Part shown: piece after piece, positions 36,305 through 45,847 of the stretch | Position numbering within the stretch: position 1 is the stretch's first letter | Layout of the letters: each line of letters starts with the position of its first letter | DNA from: Enterococcus sp. DIV0212c | Lineage (GTDB): Bacteria; Bacillota; Bacilli; Lactobacillales; Enterococcaceae | Direction: 5' to 3' | Assembly: GCF_017377505.1 (NCBI RefSeq) | Contig: NZ_JAFREN010000021.1 | Span: 1 to 46,529 of the forward strand | DNA: 46,529 nt | Made by a program: the position numbers and the translations under genes | Notes under the pieces: generated by a model | Seen by the model: only the letters and a program-made list of their open reading frames with translations | Told to the model about the DNA's origin: nothing | The model's database searches: none

Positions 36305-37207
36305 ATGACAGAAACACATAAATCCGGATTTGTAGCAATTGTAGGAAGACCTAATGTCGGCAAATCTACGTTGTTAAATCGAATTGTCGGGCAAAAAATT
36401 GCGATCATGAGTGACAAAGCGCAAACGACTAGAAATAAAATACAAGGAATTTATACAGTTCCAGAAGCACAAATTGTTTTTATTGATACACCTGGTATCC
36501 ATAAACCAAAACATCGTTTGGGTGATTTTATGGTGGAAACGGCTTACAGCGCTTTGCGTGAAGTCGATGCGACATTATTTATGATTAGTGCTGACCAAAA
36601 AAGAGGCAGAGGTGATGATTTTATCATTGAACGCCTTAAAACAATGAATAGCCCTGTTTATCTAGTTATTAATAAAATCGATACAGTTCACCCAGATCAA
36701 CTTTTGGGAATTATTGAAGATTATTCAAGTCAGATGGAATTTGCAGAAGTTGTGCCGATTTCAGCGACAGAAGGAAATAATGTGGATCGTTTGATGGATG
36801 TTTTAGTCGATCAAATGCCAGAAGGCCCGCAATATTTCCCTGATGATCAAGTAACTGATCACCCAGAATATTTTATTGTTTCTGAATTAGTTCGTGAAAA
36901 AGTACTATTGCTTACCAGAGATGAAATTCCTCATTCAGTTGCAGTGGTTGTTGACTCGATGAAACGTGATGAAAATGAAAAAATACGTATTCAAGCGACA
37001 ATTATTGTTGAACGTGATAGCCAAAAAGGAATTATTATCGGTAAAGGTGGTAAGATGCTGAAACAGATCGGAACCAAAGCCAGACAAGATATTGAACATT
37101 TATTAGATGATAAAGTTTACTTAGAACTTTGGGTAAAAGTTCAAAAAGACTGGCGTGATAAAAAAGTTCATTTACAAGACTTCGGTTATCGTAAAGACGA
37201 CTATTAA
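36305..37207 (+). CDS. era: GTPase Era
   Basis: 300-residue GTPase for 30S subunit assembly. GTP motifs: GRPNVGKST (G1), DTPGIH (G3), NKID (G4) and the SATEG loop (G5). The C-terminal KH domain has [15 protein letters not shown], which binds the 16S rRNA 3' end. AGAGGAG precedes the ATG; 12 bases after dgkA. Confidence 0.97.
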   Translation: MTETHKSGFVAIVGRPNVGKSTLLNRIVGQKIAIMSDKAQTTRNKIQGIYTVPEAQIVFIDTPGIHKPKHRLGDFMVETAYSALREVDATLFMISADQKRGRGDDFIIERLKTMNSPVYLVINKIDTVHPDQLLGIIEDYSSQMEFAEVVPISATEGNNVDRLMDVLVDQMPEGPQYFPDDQVTDHPEYFIVSELVREKVLLLTRDEIPHSVAVVVDSMKRDENEKIRIQATIIVERDSQKGIIIGKGGKMLKQIGTKARQDIEHLLDDKVYLELWVKVQKDWRDKKVHLQDFGYRKDDY

Positions 37208-37217
37208 TAAGACATTT

Positions 37218-37254
37218 AAGAACAATTCTGTATGATTGCAGGATTGTTCTTTTA
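37218..37254 (+). terminator. Terminator after era
   Basis: AAGAACAAT pairs with ATTGTTCTT, inner CTG with CAG, followed by TTTTAC. A promoter for recO (TTGTTC, 18 bases, TAAAAT at 37269-37274) overlaps its 3' arm. Confidence 0.75.
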
Positions 37255-37300
37255 CTTGTATATCTGCTAAAATAGATGAGAATACACAGGAGGCGAAATC

Positions 37301-38107
37301 ATGACTTTAGGGGAAACAAAAGGAATTATTTTATTTACCAAAGACTACAAAGAAAAAGATAAACTTGTCAAAATTTTTACAGAATCTTTTGGTAAATTGA
37401 TGTTTTTTGTCAAAGGAGCACATCGTAAAAATAATCCGATCGGCCCTGCTATTTTGCCATTTACAGAATCTGTATTTATCGGAGATTTTCGAGAAGATGG
37501 GTTATCTTTTTTAAATGGAAGCAAAGAAGTATATCCGTTCCGAATGATTCAAGAAGATATTTTTATAAATGCTTATGCGACATATATTTTAAATCTTGTT
37601 GATGCTGCAATCGAGGATCGGACATATGATCCTAACTTGTACCATTTTGTTCAACAAGCATTGCGTTTATTGAATGAAAATAAAGATGCGGAAATCATCA
37701 CGAATATTTTTGAGATTCAATTGTTGAGTCGTTTTGGAATTTCACCCGAATGGACACATTGCGTGGCGTGTCAAGAGACACGAGGAAAGTTTGATTACTC
37801 TTCAAAATACAGTGGTGTTCTTTGTGAACGGCATTGGCATCTTGACCAGCATCGTTATCATGCTGATCCGAGAGCCATGCATTTCATTCGGCTTTTTTCT
37901 ACAGTTTCTTATGACAAGGTACAAGACATCAACGTTAAAGCTGAGACAAAAACAGCGATTAGACAAACTATTGATGAACTGTACGATGAGTATGTCGGTA
38001 TTCATCTGAAGAGCAAAAAGTTTATCGATCAGATGAAAAGCTGGGAAGATACCTTGAAATTACCAAAGCGTGAACAAAAAAAGGATGATGATAAAACCAT
38101 ATCTTAA
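37301..38107 (+). CDS. recO: DNA repair protein RecO
   Basis: 268-residue recombination mediator that loads RecA onto SSB-coated DNA with RecR. N-terminal OB fold with ETKGIILFTKDYKEKDKLV; then a helical part with a zinc site made of CVACQ and CERHWH. AGGAGG precedes the ATG. A separate promoter appears to overlap the era terminator. Confidence 0.95.
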   Translation: MTLGETKGIILFTKDYKEKDKLVKIFTESFGKLMFFVKGAHRKNNPIGPAILPFTESVFIGDFREDGLSFLNGSKEVYPFRMIQEDIFINAYATYILNLVDAAIEDRTYDPNLYHFVQQALRLLNENKDAEIITNIFEIQLLSRFGISPEWTHCVACQETRGKFDYSSKYSGVLCERHWHLDQHRYHADPRAMHFIRLFSTVSYDKVQDINVKAETKTAIRQTIDELYDEYVGIHLKSKKFIDQMKSWEDTLKLPKREQKKDDDKTIS

Positions 38108-38126
38108 CGAGTTTTTGAAAAATGAT

Positions 38127-38155
38127 TTGACAACTTATCTATCAACGCTTATTAT
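38127..38155 (+). promoter_or_regulatory. Promoter of the T-box/glyQS operon
   Basis: Consensus TTGACA and TATTAT with a 17-base spacer, just upstream of the T-box leader. Confidence 0.8.
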
Positions 38156-38161
38156 AGAAAG

Positions 38162-38372
38162 TAATTGAATATATACGTTGAAAAAGAAGAGTAAAAAGAA
38201 TTGCTGTTTTAGCGAATCTGGGGAAGTGTGAGCCAGATACAAGCAACTTTTGAAAGGCGCTTTTGAGTATGATTAAACGAAGCTGCCGATAGTTGATATC
38301 GGAAGTAGGGTGGAACCGCGATTATTATTCGTCCCTATGTCTCTAAGAGGCATAGGGACTTTTTGTTTTTTT
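38162..38372 (+). promoter_or_regulatory. Glycyl T-box leader with terminator
   Basis: tRNA-sensing riboswitch. The T-box sequence AGGGTGGAACCGCG is at 38307-38320. The terminator stem GTCCCTATG/CATAGGGAC with its T run is at 38331-38372. In stem I, AGAGTA on the 5' side and GAAAGGC on the 3' side form the specifier loop; the specifier reads GGC (38256-38258), a glycine codon. Uncharged tRNA-Gly would prevent termination and switch on the downstream genes, which include glyQ and glyS. Confidence 0.95.
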
Positions 38373-38409
38373 AAATTACTATTTTTAATCTTCAAAAGGA
38401 GGTACAAGC

Positions 38410-38652
38410 ATGCAATTCAATGCAACATTTTTACCTACTGATTTTTCGGAAAATAAGCTAAACGTTTTATCTTTAGTTAAACTGCTCGTCCAGATAAAAG
38501 AGTCTGACGGCACCAAAATTGAAGAATTTGAAACGAAACCGAGCGAAAAAATCTATAAAATCAATACGGAATTAAGTTCGACTATGAAAGTAGAAGTTAC
38601 TGTTGTTCCTGATGAAATAATTGAATTTTATCCAGTTGTTACAGCGATTTAA
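38410..38652 (+). CDS. Small protein of unknown function under T-box control
   Basis: 80 residues, not recognised. It starts MQFNATFLPTDFS, is soluble, rich in Glu, Lys, Val and Thr, with alternating hydrophobic residues in the second half suggesting beta strands (MKVEVTVVPDEIIEFYPVV); one glycine and no cysteine. AAAGGAGG is ideally placed before the ATG, so it is very likely translated. It lies between the T-box terminator and glyQ and would be induced by glycine starvation together with glycyl-tRNA synthetase. Not a leader peptide by codon content. Confidence 0.75.
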   Translation: MQFNATFLPTDFSENKLNVLSLVKLLVQIKESDGTKIEEFETKPSEKIYKINTELSSTMKVEVTVVPDEIIEFYPVVTAI

Positions 38653-38749
38653 CCAAACTCGATTCAATTCAATTAATAGTCTACTGAAAAAGATACAAAT
38701 CTAATGTAGCTAAATGCGTCATCTTAAATGTTTTTTCTGCTTTCAGTCA

Positions 38750-38764
38750 AGGCGTAATACGCCT
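38750..38764 (+). repeat. Perfect 15-bp palindrome before glyQ
   Basis: AGGCGTAATACGCCT (7-1-7), 29 bases before the glyQ start, in the 141-base gap after the 80-residue ORF. It may form a small mRNA hairpin; no T run follows, so not a terminator. Confidence 0.5.
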
Positions 38765-38793
38765 ATTCAGTTTTTAAATTTAGGAGGATCACA

Positions 38794-39702
38794 ATGGAAA
38801 AGAAACTTACTGTACAAGAAATGATTTTAACGTTACAAAAATTTTGGTCATCAAATGGTTGTATGTTGATGCAAGCTTATGATACGGAAAAAGGGGCTGG
38901 AACGATGAGTCCTTATACCTTTTTACGAGCAATTGGACCTGAGCCTTGGAACGCAGCATATGTAGAACCTTCAAGAAGACCAGCAGATGGACGTTATGGT
39001 GAGAATCCAAATCGTTTATATCAACATCATCAATTCCAAGTAGTTATGAAGCCTTCGCCTGATAATATTCAGGAATTATATTTAGAAAGTTTAGAACTAT
39101 TAGGAATCGATCCGTTAGCTCATGATATTCGTTTTGTTGAGGATAACTGGGAAAATCCTTCTATGGGTTGTGCCGGTTTAGGCTGGGAAGTATGGCTAGA
39201 TGGAATGGAAATCACTCAGTTTACGTATTTCCAGCAAGTAGGTGGACTCGCTTGTCACCCAGTTACATCAGAAATTACTTATGGACTTGAACGACTTGCT
39301 TCTTACATTCAAGAAGTAGAAAGTGTTTATGATTTAGAGTGGACTGAAGGTGTGAAATATGGAGAAATCTTCAATCAGCCGGAATATGAACATTCTAAGT
39401 ATTCATTTGAAGTCAGTAATCAAGAGATGCTATTAGAAAACTTTGATAAATTTGAAAAAGAAGCAAAACGTTGTATTGATGAAAGCTTAGTGCATCCAGC
39501 CTATGATTATATTTTGAAATGTAGCCATACATTTAACTTATTGGATGCTCGTGGTGCAGTATCTGTAACCGAGCGTGCTGGCTATTTAGCTCGCATCCGA
39601 AATATGGCAAAAGCTGTGGCGAAGATTTTTGTAGCAGAACGTGAAAAACTAGGATTCCCACTATTAAATAAAGAAAATAAAATGACTAAGGAGGCAAAAT
39701 AA
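38794..39702 (+). CDS. glyQ: Glycyl-tRNA synthetase alpha subunit
   Basis: 302-residue catalytic subunit of the bacterial alpha2beta2 enzyme. Class II signatures are clear: [44 protein letters not shown] and [26 protein letters not shown] before the ATG. glyS follows after 1 base. Controlled by the upstream glycyl T-box. Confidence 0.97.
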   Translation: MEKKLTVQEMILTLQKFWSSNGCMLMQAYDTEKGAGTMSPYTFLRAIGPEPWNAAYVEPSRRPADGRYGENPNRLYQHHQFQVVMKPSPDNIQELYLESLELLGIDPLAHDIRFVEDNWENPSMGCAGLGWEVWLDGMEITQFTYFQQVGGLACHPVTSEITYGLERLASYIQEVESVYDLEWTEGVKYGEIFNQPEYEHSKYSFEVSNQEMLLENFDKFEKEAKRCIDESLVHPAYDYILKCSHTFNLLDARGAVSVTERAGYLARIRNMAKAVAKIFVAEREKLGFPLLNKENKMTKEAK

Positions 39703-39703
39703 C

Positions 39704-41785
39704 ATGGCGAAAGATCTATTACTTGAAATCGGATTAGAAGAAATGCCCGCTCATATTGTCAGCCCAAGTCGTTTACAATTAGAGCAAAAAGTAGTTAAAT
39801 TTTTAGATGAAAACAATTTAAATTATGAAACCGTTCAAAGCTTTTCAACACCTCGCCGTTTGGCTGTTCGTGTCACTCAATTGCCAGAACAACAAGAAGA
39901 TACACAAGAAGAAGTCAAAGGACCTGCTAAAAAGATTGCTCAAGACGATCAAGGAAATTGGAGCAAAGCTGCTGAAGGATTTGTTAGAGGACAAGGTGTG
40001 ACTACTGATGCTATTACCTTTAAAGAATTAAATGGTGTGGAATATGTTTATGTAACTAAACATAATCAAGGTCAAAAAACCATTGATGTATTGACTGGTT
40101 TGAAAGAAGTAATTACAAGTTTGACTTTCCCAGTTACCATGCACTGGGCAGATTATGATTTCGAGTATATCCGTCCGATTCATTGGATCGTTGCTTTATT
40201 AGATGATGAAGTGATTCCATTTTCTATATTAGATGTAACAACAGGGAAAAGTTCTCGTGGACATCGTTTCTTAGGTGATGATGTGACAGTTGATCATTCA
40301 AATGAGTACGAAGAAAAAATGAAAGAACAATTTGTTATTGTTGATCCTAATGAAAGAAAATCAATGATCGTTGATCAAGCGAATCAATTAGCTGGGAAAA
40401 ATAATTGGAAATTGGATTTAGATGAAAAATTATTAGAAGAAGTGAACAATTTAGTTGAGTATCCAACGGCTTTTGTGGGTGCTTTTGACGAGAAATATTT
40501 ATCTGTTCCGGATGAGGTATTAGTTACTTCGATGAAGGAACATCAACGTTACTTTGATGTCCGTAATGATCAAGGATTATTATTACCCCATTTTATTTCT
40601 GTAAGAAATGGCGATAGTGTCCATATTGAAAATGTAATCAAAGGTAATGAAAAAGTCTTGATTGCTCGTTTGGAAGATGCAGAATTTTTCTACAGTGAAG
40701 ATAAAAAATTATCGATAGAAGAATGTGTCAATAAACTTAAAAATGTAACTTTCCATGAAAAAATCGGTACGATTTACGAAAAAATGCAGCGTGTAGGCAT
40801 TATTGGACAGATCATTGGAAAAGAAGTTGGATTATCAGAAGCTGAAATGACAGATTTGAAACGTGCTTCTGAAATTTACAAGTTTGATTTAGTAACAAAT
40901 ATGGTTGGTGAGTTTCCTGAATTACAAGGAATCATGGGCGAAAAATATGCTCTTCTTCAAGGCGAAAAACCAGCTGTAGCACAAGCAATCAAAGAACATT
41001 ATTTACCAACTTCAAGTGAAGGTGAATTACCTGTTTCTGCGATTGGATCCGTTTTGGCGATTGCAGATAAATTAGATAGCGTATTTTCATTCTTTGCAGT
41101 TGGCATGATTCCGAGTGGTTCCAATGATCCGTATGCATTACGTCGTCAAACATATGGCGTGATTCGCATCGTTGAAAACAAAGGCTGGCAGTTCCCGTTA
41201 GCTCAGTTACAAATGGATATTGATGCGGCAGTGAATGCAGACAGTCAAAAATATGGGATTCAATTGACAAGCGGACAAGAAGAAGTAATCGATTTTGTGA
41301 AAGCTCGTTTACGTCAGCTATTAACAACAAAAGATGTCAGACACGATGTGATTGATGCAGTTATTTCAGCTGAGCAAAAAGACTTAGCTAAACTATTTTC
41401 ATCAGCAACAATTCTAAAAAAACATCTATTGGATAAAGATTTTAGACCTTCAATGGAAGCTTTGACGCGGGTGATCAACTTAGCTAAAAAAGGACGAGAA
41501 TTGTTAAATCAAGAAAGTAAGGTTGATACAGCTTTATTTGAAAATGATGCTGAAAAAGCGTTACATCAAGCAGTAAATGAAATCGAAGAGAAATTTAAGG
41601 AAAACACAATGTCTGAAAACTACCAGGCTTTAGTAAATTTACGTCCATTGATCGAACAGTATTTTGATGAAACAATGGTCATGGTAGAAGATGAGAAAGT
41701 TAAGGCAAATCGTTTGAATGAACTCAACCGAATCGCTAAAATGTCATTGTCGTTAGCTAGTCTAGATTTATTGATCGTAAAATAA
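39704..41785 (+). CDS. glyS: Glycyl-tRNA synthetase beta subunit
   Basis: 693-residue tRNA-binding subunit. It opens with [15 protein letters not shown], typical of Gly[11 protein letters not shown] and [17 protein letters not shown] are conserved, and the C-terminal part is the DALR-type anticodon-binding domain. AGGAGG lies in the end of glyQ. Full length. Confidence 0.97.
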   Translation: MAKDLLLEIGLEEMPAHIVSPSRLQLEQKVVKFLDENNLNYETVQSFSTPRRLAVRVTQLPEQQEDTQEEVKGPAKKIAQDDQGNWSKAAEGFVRGQGVTTDAITFKELNGVEYVYVTKHNQGQKTIDVLTGLKEVITSLTFPVTMHWADYDFEYIRPIHWIVALLDDEVIPFSILDVTTGKSSRGHRFLGDDVTVDHSNEYEEKMKEQFVIVDPNERKSMIVDQANQLAGKNNWKLDLDEKLLEEVNNLVEYPTAFVGAFDEKYLSVPDEVLVTSMKEHQRYFDVRNDQGLLLPHFISVRNGDSVHIENVIKGNEKVLIARLEDAEFFYSEDKKLSIEECVNKLKNVTFHEKIGTIYEKMQRVGIIGQIIGKEVGLSEAEMTDLKRASEIYKFDLVTNMVGEFPELQGIMGEKYALLQGEKPAVAQAIKEHYLPTSSEGELPVSAIGSVLAIADKLDSVFSFFAVGMIPSGSNDPYALRRQTYGVIRIVENKGWQFPLAQLQMDIDAAVNADSQKYGIQLTSGQEEVIDFVKARLRQLLTTKDVRHDVIDAVISAEQKDLAKLFSSATILKKHLLDKDFRPSMEALTRVINLAKKGRELLNQESKVDTALFENDAEKALHQAVNEIEEKFKENTMSENYQALVNLRPLIEQYFDETMVMVEDEKVKANRLNELNRIAKMSLSLASLDLLIVK

Positions 41786-41797
41786 TAATATAATAGA

Positions 41798-41847
41798 AAA
41801 CAGGTGAGGATCTATCATGAAAATAGATGCCTCATCTGTTTTTTTGT
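41798..41847 (+). terminator. Terminator of the glyQS operon
   Basis: AAACAGGTGAGG pairs with CCTCATCTGTTT, inner CTAT with ATAG, tail of seven T. Confidence 0.9.
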
Positions 41848-41910
41848 AGTTTAAAAAATTAATTGGATCTAAGCAAAATATTTTCATATATAAATTTAAC
41901 GTGATACGAT

Positions 41911-41932
41911 AAACTTATCGATCGATAAGTTT
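41911..41932. promoter_or_regulatory. Perfect 22-bp palindrome, candidate TetR operator
   Basis: Two 11-base arms, AAACTTATCGA and its complement, meet without a gap. It sits just downstream of a plausible promoter (TTTTCA at 41881, TACGAT at 41905) and 35 bases before the DUF2177 gene. No T run follows, so it is not a terminator. TetR dimers bind palindromes of this size; the last gene of the run encodes a TetR protein. Confidence 0.65.
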
Positions 41933-41967
41933 TCTATATCATGTTTTTATTATATAAGGAGGTAAAA

Positions 41968-42372
41968 ATGAATAATTACATAAAACTATTTGGCATTGCT
42001 GCAATTTGCTTTCTATCACTTGATTTTATTTGGTTGTTGTTACTCGCCAAAAAAATCTATCAAGAGTATTTAGGTGGTTTTTTAGGTCAAACAAAATTAT
42101 TTCCAGCAGCACTTTTTTACGTTTTATACCTGTGTGGTCTATTATTTTTTGTTGTTTATCCTGCTCTTGAAAAGAATAGTTTGATGTATGCTTTGTTAGC
42201 TGGGGCTTTTTTAGGACTGCTATGTTATGGAACGTATGATCTGACTAACCTTGCGACGATTACAGGTTGGCCGTATTTAGTGACAAGTATTGACTTGCTT
42301 TGGGGAGCGTTTGTAACATCTGCGACTTGTGGAATTACGTATGTTGTAGCCCAATATTTTAATTGGAGGTAA
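41968..42372 (+). CDS. DUF2177 family membrane protein
   Basis: 134 residues, almost entirely hydrophobic with four predicted helices (about 5-25, 45-65, 72-92, 105-128). It fits the DUF2177 family, with the conserved N-terminal LDFIWL and the GTYDLTNLATI segment. Function unproven; in proteobacteria DUF2177 genes often lie with fatty-acid modifying genes and tspO. AAGGAGG is 4-5 bases before the ATG at 41968; an in-frame ATG at 41941 has no ribosome binding site. First gene of the region 11 operon; the next starts 7 bases after its stop. Confidence 0.85.
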   Translation: MNNYIKLFGIAAICFLSLDFIWLLLLAKKIYQEYLGGFLGQTKLFPAALFYVLYLCGLLFFVVYPALEKNSLMYALLAGAFLGLLCYGTYDLTNLATITGWPYLVTSIDLLWGAFVTSATCGITYVVAQYFNWR

Positions 42373-42379
42373 ACGAATT

Positions 42380-44203
42380 ATGGACAGACGTAATGATCAA
42401 CCTATTGATCATAAAAAATTATTATTTGCAGTCCAACAAGGCGCTGTTCAGCTAATAAACGAGAAACAGGAATTGAATCAAATTAATGTTTTCCCCGTTT
42501 CAGATGGAGATACAGGAAGTAATTTAGCTTCACTAATGCAAACCATCATTGAAGAGACTAGAGGTGAAGTAACTTCAGTTATTGAGGTCTTTGAAAAAAT
42601 TGCGGAAGCTTCATTAATAGGGGCAAGAGGAAATTCAGGAATTATTTTTGCTCAGTATTTTAATGGGATATACAATAATCTATTGCGTTTGGAGGAAAAC
42701 AGTTCTGTCCATAGCTTTGTAAAAAGTGCGAACGCCGCACTCAACGAAGCTTACCAAGCAATTGAAAATCCTGTAGAAGGAACAATCATCACCGTTATAC
42801 GAGCATGGGCAAAAGCACTTAATCAAAGCAATCATTCATCTGGTCTAGAAAAAGTTTTACCGAATGCTCTAATTGAAGCAAAACAAGCAGTAGAAAACAC
42901 AACAAAGCAATTAAAGATCTTACAAAAAAATCAAGTAGTTGATGCTGGAGCAAAAGGGTTTTATTTGTTTATCGAGGGATTTACTCAAGCGTTTATAACC
43001 GAAGAAACTGTTACCAAACCATTCACAAATTCCAACGAATCAGTAAAAATAGATATTTCTGAATCACTGCATACGAATTCAGTCGAGCCAACATATAGAT
43101 ATTGTACAGAAATTTTATTGGATCATGTAACTCAATCTAAAGAAGAAATCCAAGAAAAATTAAGAGCGTATGGTGATTCGTTAATTGTCGCCACCAATCG
43201 AGGAAAAGCTAAAATTCATATTCATTCTAATCAACCAGATCAAGTCTTGAGCTATTTAAGTACTTTTGGACAACCAATTCAGCAAAAAGCAGATGATATG
43301 TTATTACAATATCGCGTCAGTAAACATAAAAAAGCCCCGATAGCGTTAGTAACGGATTCAATTGCTGATTTACCTGCAGATTATTTATTGGAAAATCAAA
43401 TTCATGTGCTGCCAATGAATATTTTGATCGGCAATGCTAGTTATATCGATAAAGTAACGATCCAAAGCGAGCAATTGTTTGAAATGAATCGGAACTCAAA
43501 TGAAGTAATGACTAGCTCTCAGCCGGGAATCAAAACTGTGGAGAATCTTTTTTCTTTTTTAGAAACAAAATATGAAGCGATTTTAGTTATTACAGTGTCT
43601 GGAAGTTTAAGCGGAACCTTTCACACAGTAAGTGAAGCAGCTAAGCGAATGGCTTCTTCATCAACTAAAATCGAAGTGATAGACTCTAAACAAAACTCTG
43701 CAGCACAAGGATTACTAGTGATGAGTGCAAATGAATGGATTCAGTCGGGGTTACCTTTGGATGAAGTGGCCAAACGAACAAAAAATAAACGAAAGCACCT
43801 TAAAATATTGGTTAGTGTCGATGATTTAGAACCAATGATTGCATCAGGAAGGATTCCTCAATTTGCAGGTAGAATAGCAAAAAAAATCAATTTGAAACCA
43901 ATCGTTAGTTTAGGGAAGAACGGAAAAGGGAAATTAAGTGATTTTACATTTAGTTTAAGCAGCAATGAAAGGAAAATCATTCGTCAATTAAAGAAAATGC
44001 ACAAGAAAAAGAAAATAACACGCTATACAGTGATACATGCCAATTCACAAGATCGAGCTTTAGCGTGGAGAGATAAGTTAGTAGCAGAACTTGGATTTCA
44101 ACCTAGTTATATCATGGGTATCTCTACTGTTGTTGCATTGAGTGCAGGTCAAGGTTGTGTCGCTATAGCTGTAGAATTTGAGGAAGGTGAGAGGATAGTA
44201 TGA
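42380..44203 (+). CDS. DAK2-DegV fusion, probable fatty acid kinase (FakA + FakB in one chain)
   Basis: 607 residues. Residues 1-205 are a DAK2 kinase domain like FakA: DGDTGSN (42-48, Mg/ATP Asp residues), GARGNSG (81-87) and VDAGAKGF (187-194). Residues about 230-315 match the FakA C-terminal domain ([19 protein letters not shown]). From about 325 it is a DegV/FakB domain: [29 protein letters not shown]. FakA and FakB are usually separate; together they phosphorylate exogenous fatty acids for phospholipid synthesis. The FakB C-terminal THxGPG motif is replaced by ALSAGQG, losing the His. Its ribosome binding site is the end of the DUF2177 gene; it overlaps the next gene by four bases. Confidence 0.88.
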   Translation: MDRRNDQPIDHKKLLFAVQQGAVQLINEKQELNQINVFPVSDGDTGSNLASLMQTIIEETRGEVTSVIEVFEKIAEASLIGARGNSGIIFAQYFNGIYNNLLRLEENSSVHSFVKSANAALNEAYQAIENPVEGTIITVIRAWAKALNQSNHSSGLEKVLPNALIEAKQAVENTTKQLKILQKNQVVDAGAKGFYLFIEGFTQAFITEETVTKPFTNSNESVKIDISESLHTNSVEPTYRYCTEILLDHVTQSKEEIQEKLRAYGDSLIVATNRGKAKIHIHSNQPDQVLSYLSTFGQPIQQKADDMLLQYRVSKHKKAPIALVTDSIADLPADYLLENQIHVLPMNILIGNASYIDKVTIQSEQLFEMNRNSNEVMTSSQPGIKTVENLFSFLETKYEAILVITVSGSLSGTFHTVSEAAKRMASSSTKIEVIDSKQNSAAQGLLVMSANEWIQSGLPLDEVAKRTKNKRKHLKILVSVDDLEPMIASGRIPQFAGRIAKKINLKPIVSLGKNGKGKLSDFTFSLSSNERKIIRQLKKMHKKKKITRYTVIHANSQDRALAWRDKLVAELGFQPSYIMGISTVVALSAGQGCVAIAVEFEEGERIV

Positions 44204-44973
44204 CGATTTGGATAATCAGTGGAGTTGTTTTTATTTACTTCACTTTGTTGTTCTTTTTAGCCCAAGCTCTTCATAACAATTCTATTGTTGATTTAGCTTG
44301 GGGGCTTGGTTTTGTAATAGTTGCTGTAACGGGATATTTGAGTATGCCGAAAAAAACATTAGTTAGTCTGATTATCTTAGGGTTAGTCGCTGTTTGGGGT
44401 ATTCGGCTATTTTTACATTTAGCTAAAAGAAATATTGGGAAACCAGAGGACTACCGTTATGTAAACATGAGAAAACGCTGGGGGAAACATTTGGCGAAAT
44501 TAAAAGCGTATTTAAATGTGTTTGTCTTACAAGGTGTGCTTTTATTAGTTGTTTCAATGCCAATTCTTTTTACTATGACAAGTTCAGTAAACACTTTTTA
44601 TTGGTGGAATGGATTAGGAATTATCGTTTGGATAATTGGCTTTAGTTTTGAAACGATCGGTGATTATGAGTTGACTCAATTTAAAAAGGATAGCCGTAAT
44701 CATGGAAAACTTTTGACTAGCGGATTGTGGTCAATAACAAGGCATCCAAATTATTTTGGTGAAGCTCTTAGTTGGTGGGGGATTTTTCTCATAAGTTTGA
44801 ATGAGACACGTAATCTCTGGGGAATTATCGGACCAATTACGATTACATTGTTACTTTTATTTGTTTCAGGTGTTCCGTTGCTTGAGAAAAAGTATAAAGA
44901 CCGTCCCGATTTTATTGTGTATGCAAAGAAAACACCAAAATTTGTGCCATTTATAGGTAAAAAAGGTTTGTGA
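44200..44973 (+). CDS. DUF1295 membrane protein (steroid 5-alpha-reductase-like)
   Basis: 257 residues with six to seven hydrophobic segments. The family signature [19 protein letters not shown] and the C-terminal [20 protein letters not shown] (in part: [12 protein letters not shown]) identify DUF1295, in the same fold group as steroid 5-alpha-reductase and isoprenylcysteine methyltransferases, so an enzyme acting on a membrane lipid with NADPH or SAM is likely. Starts within the stop of the kinase gene (ATGA), so translation is coupled. Substrate unknown. Confidence 0.88.
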   Translation: MTIWIISGVVFIYFTLLFFLAQALHNNSIVDLAWGLGFVIVAVTGYLSMPKKTLVSLIILGLVAVWGIRLFLHLAKRNIGKPEDYRYVNMRKRWGKHLAKLKAYLNVFVLQGVLLLVVSMPILFTMTSSVNTFYWWNGLGIIVWIIGFSFETIGDYELTQFKKDSRNHGKLLTSGLWSITRHPNYFGEALSWWGIFLISLNETRNLWGIIGPITITLLLLFVSGVPLLEKKYKDRPDFIVYAKKTPKFVPFIGKKGL

Positions 44974-44988
44974 GAAGGAGGAGTTAAA

Positions 44989-45006
44989 ATGAATCAATTG
45001 CTATGA
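44989..45006 (+). CDS. Five-codon mini-ORF overlapping the TspO-like start
   Basis: ATG with codons for MNQLL, then TGA whose bases overlap the ATG of the next gene (ATGA at 45003-45006). The strong AAGGAGGAG is 5-6 bases before this ATG, while the TspO-like gene itself has no ribosome binding site nearby. It may be a coupling peptide, or the true N-terminus cut off by a frameshift. Confidence 0.5.
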   Translation: MNQLL

Positions 45007-45785
45007 AATGGTCGGTAACGATTATCTACATTATCATGCTTTGTACAAATGCAGCAGCTGTTTTGTTGCCCTTGAATGGCATGTCAACGCAAGAGGTATC
45101 TGATTCATATCCCAACTTATTTGCACCTGCTGGTTTAACTTTTGCGATTTGGTCTGTAATTTATTTGTTATTAGCTGGATTCGTTATTTATCAATGGAAA
45201 AAGCCTAGTAGCCGATCTATTTTGTCTGATCAGAAATTGAGTGGAAAATTGAGAATGTGGTTTATCATTTCTTCTATACTGAATAGTGTATGGTTAGTTG
45301 CGTGGCAGTATCTTCATATTAATTTGTCAGTAATTATCATGTTAGGCTTACTAGCTGTCTTGATTTATGTCAATCTTTTATTAGAGAAAGCAGCATTGAG
45401 CAATCCAGACTATATTTTTATTAGACTACCCTTTAGTATCTATTTTGGCTGGATCACAATTGCTACGATTGCCAATATCACAGCATTTTTAGTGGATAAA
45501 CAAATCGGACTTTTTCAAAACAATCAAGTTTTGTGGACGATCATTATTTTAATTATCGGTATGCTTATAATTAGTACTACAATTATTCGTAATCGAGATG
45601 TAGCTTATGGTTTAGCAACGTTATGGGCATATTATGGTATTTTATTAAAACATCAAGCGGCAGATGGCTGGAACAATGAGTATCCAATGATCATTACAAC
45701 GGTTATTATTTGCTTGGTGATTATAGCAATCGTTTGTGTGTATGAGTGCTATCTTCAATTGAAAAATAAAAAGAAGGTCCTATAG
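45003..45785 (+). CDS. TspO/MBR-like tryptophan-rich membrane protein
   Basis: 260 residues with about eight hydrophobic segments. The early region PNLFAPAGLTFAIWSVIYLLL (in part: PAGLTFAIWSVIYLL) and several Trp match the long TspO-related tryptophan-rich family; classical TspO is about 160 residues, so this is the extended type. TspO proteins bind tetrapyrroles or lipids and respond to oxidative or photo-oxidative stress. No upstream in-frame ATG exists because of a stop at 44985; initiation appears to depend on the overlapping five-codon ORF. Fourth gene of the operon. Confidence 0.8.
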   Translation: MKWSVTIIYIIMLCTNAAAVLLPLNGMSTQEVSDSYPNLFAPAGLTFAIWSVIYLLLAGFVIYQWKKPSSRSILSDQKLSGKLRMWFIISSILNSVWLVAWQYLHINLSVIIMLGLLAVLIYVNLLLEKAALSNPDYIFIRLPFSIYFGWITIATIANITAFLVDKQIGLFQNNQVLWTIIILIIGMLIISTTIIRNRDVAYGLATLWAYYGILLKHQAADGWNNEYPMIITTVIICLVIIAIVCVYECYLQLKNKKKVL

Positions 45786-45796
45786 TATATGTTTCT

Positions 45797-45824
45797 TTGT
45801 TTGCTTCTGTTAAAATGGTATAGA
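45797..45824 (+). promoter_or_regulatory. Possible promoter of the TetR gene
   Basis: TTGTTT and TATAGA with a 16-base spacer. A short inverted repeat TATAG...CTATA follows (45819-45835) and could be an operator. Confidence 0.4.
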
Positions 45825-45847
45825 AATCTACTATAGGTGGCTATGTA

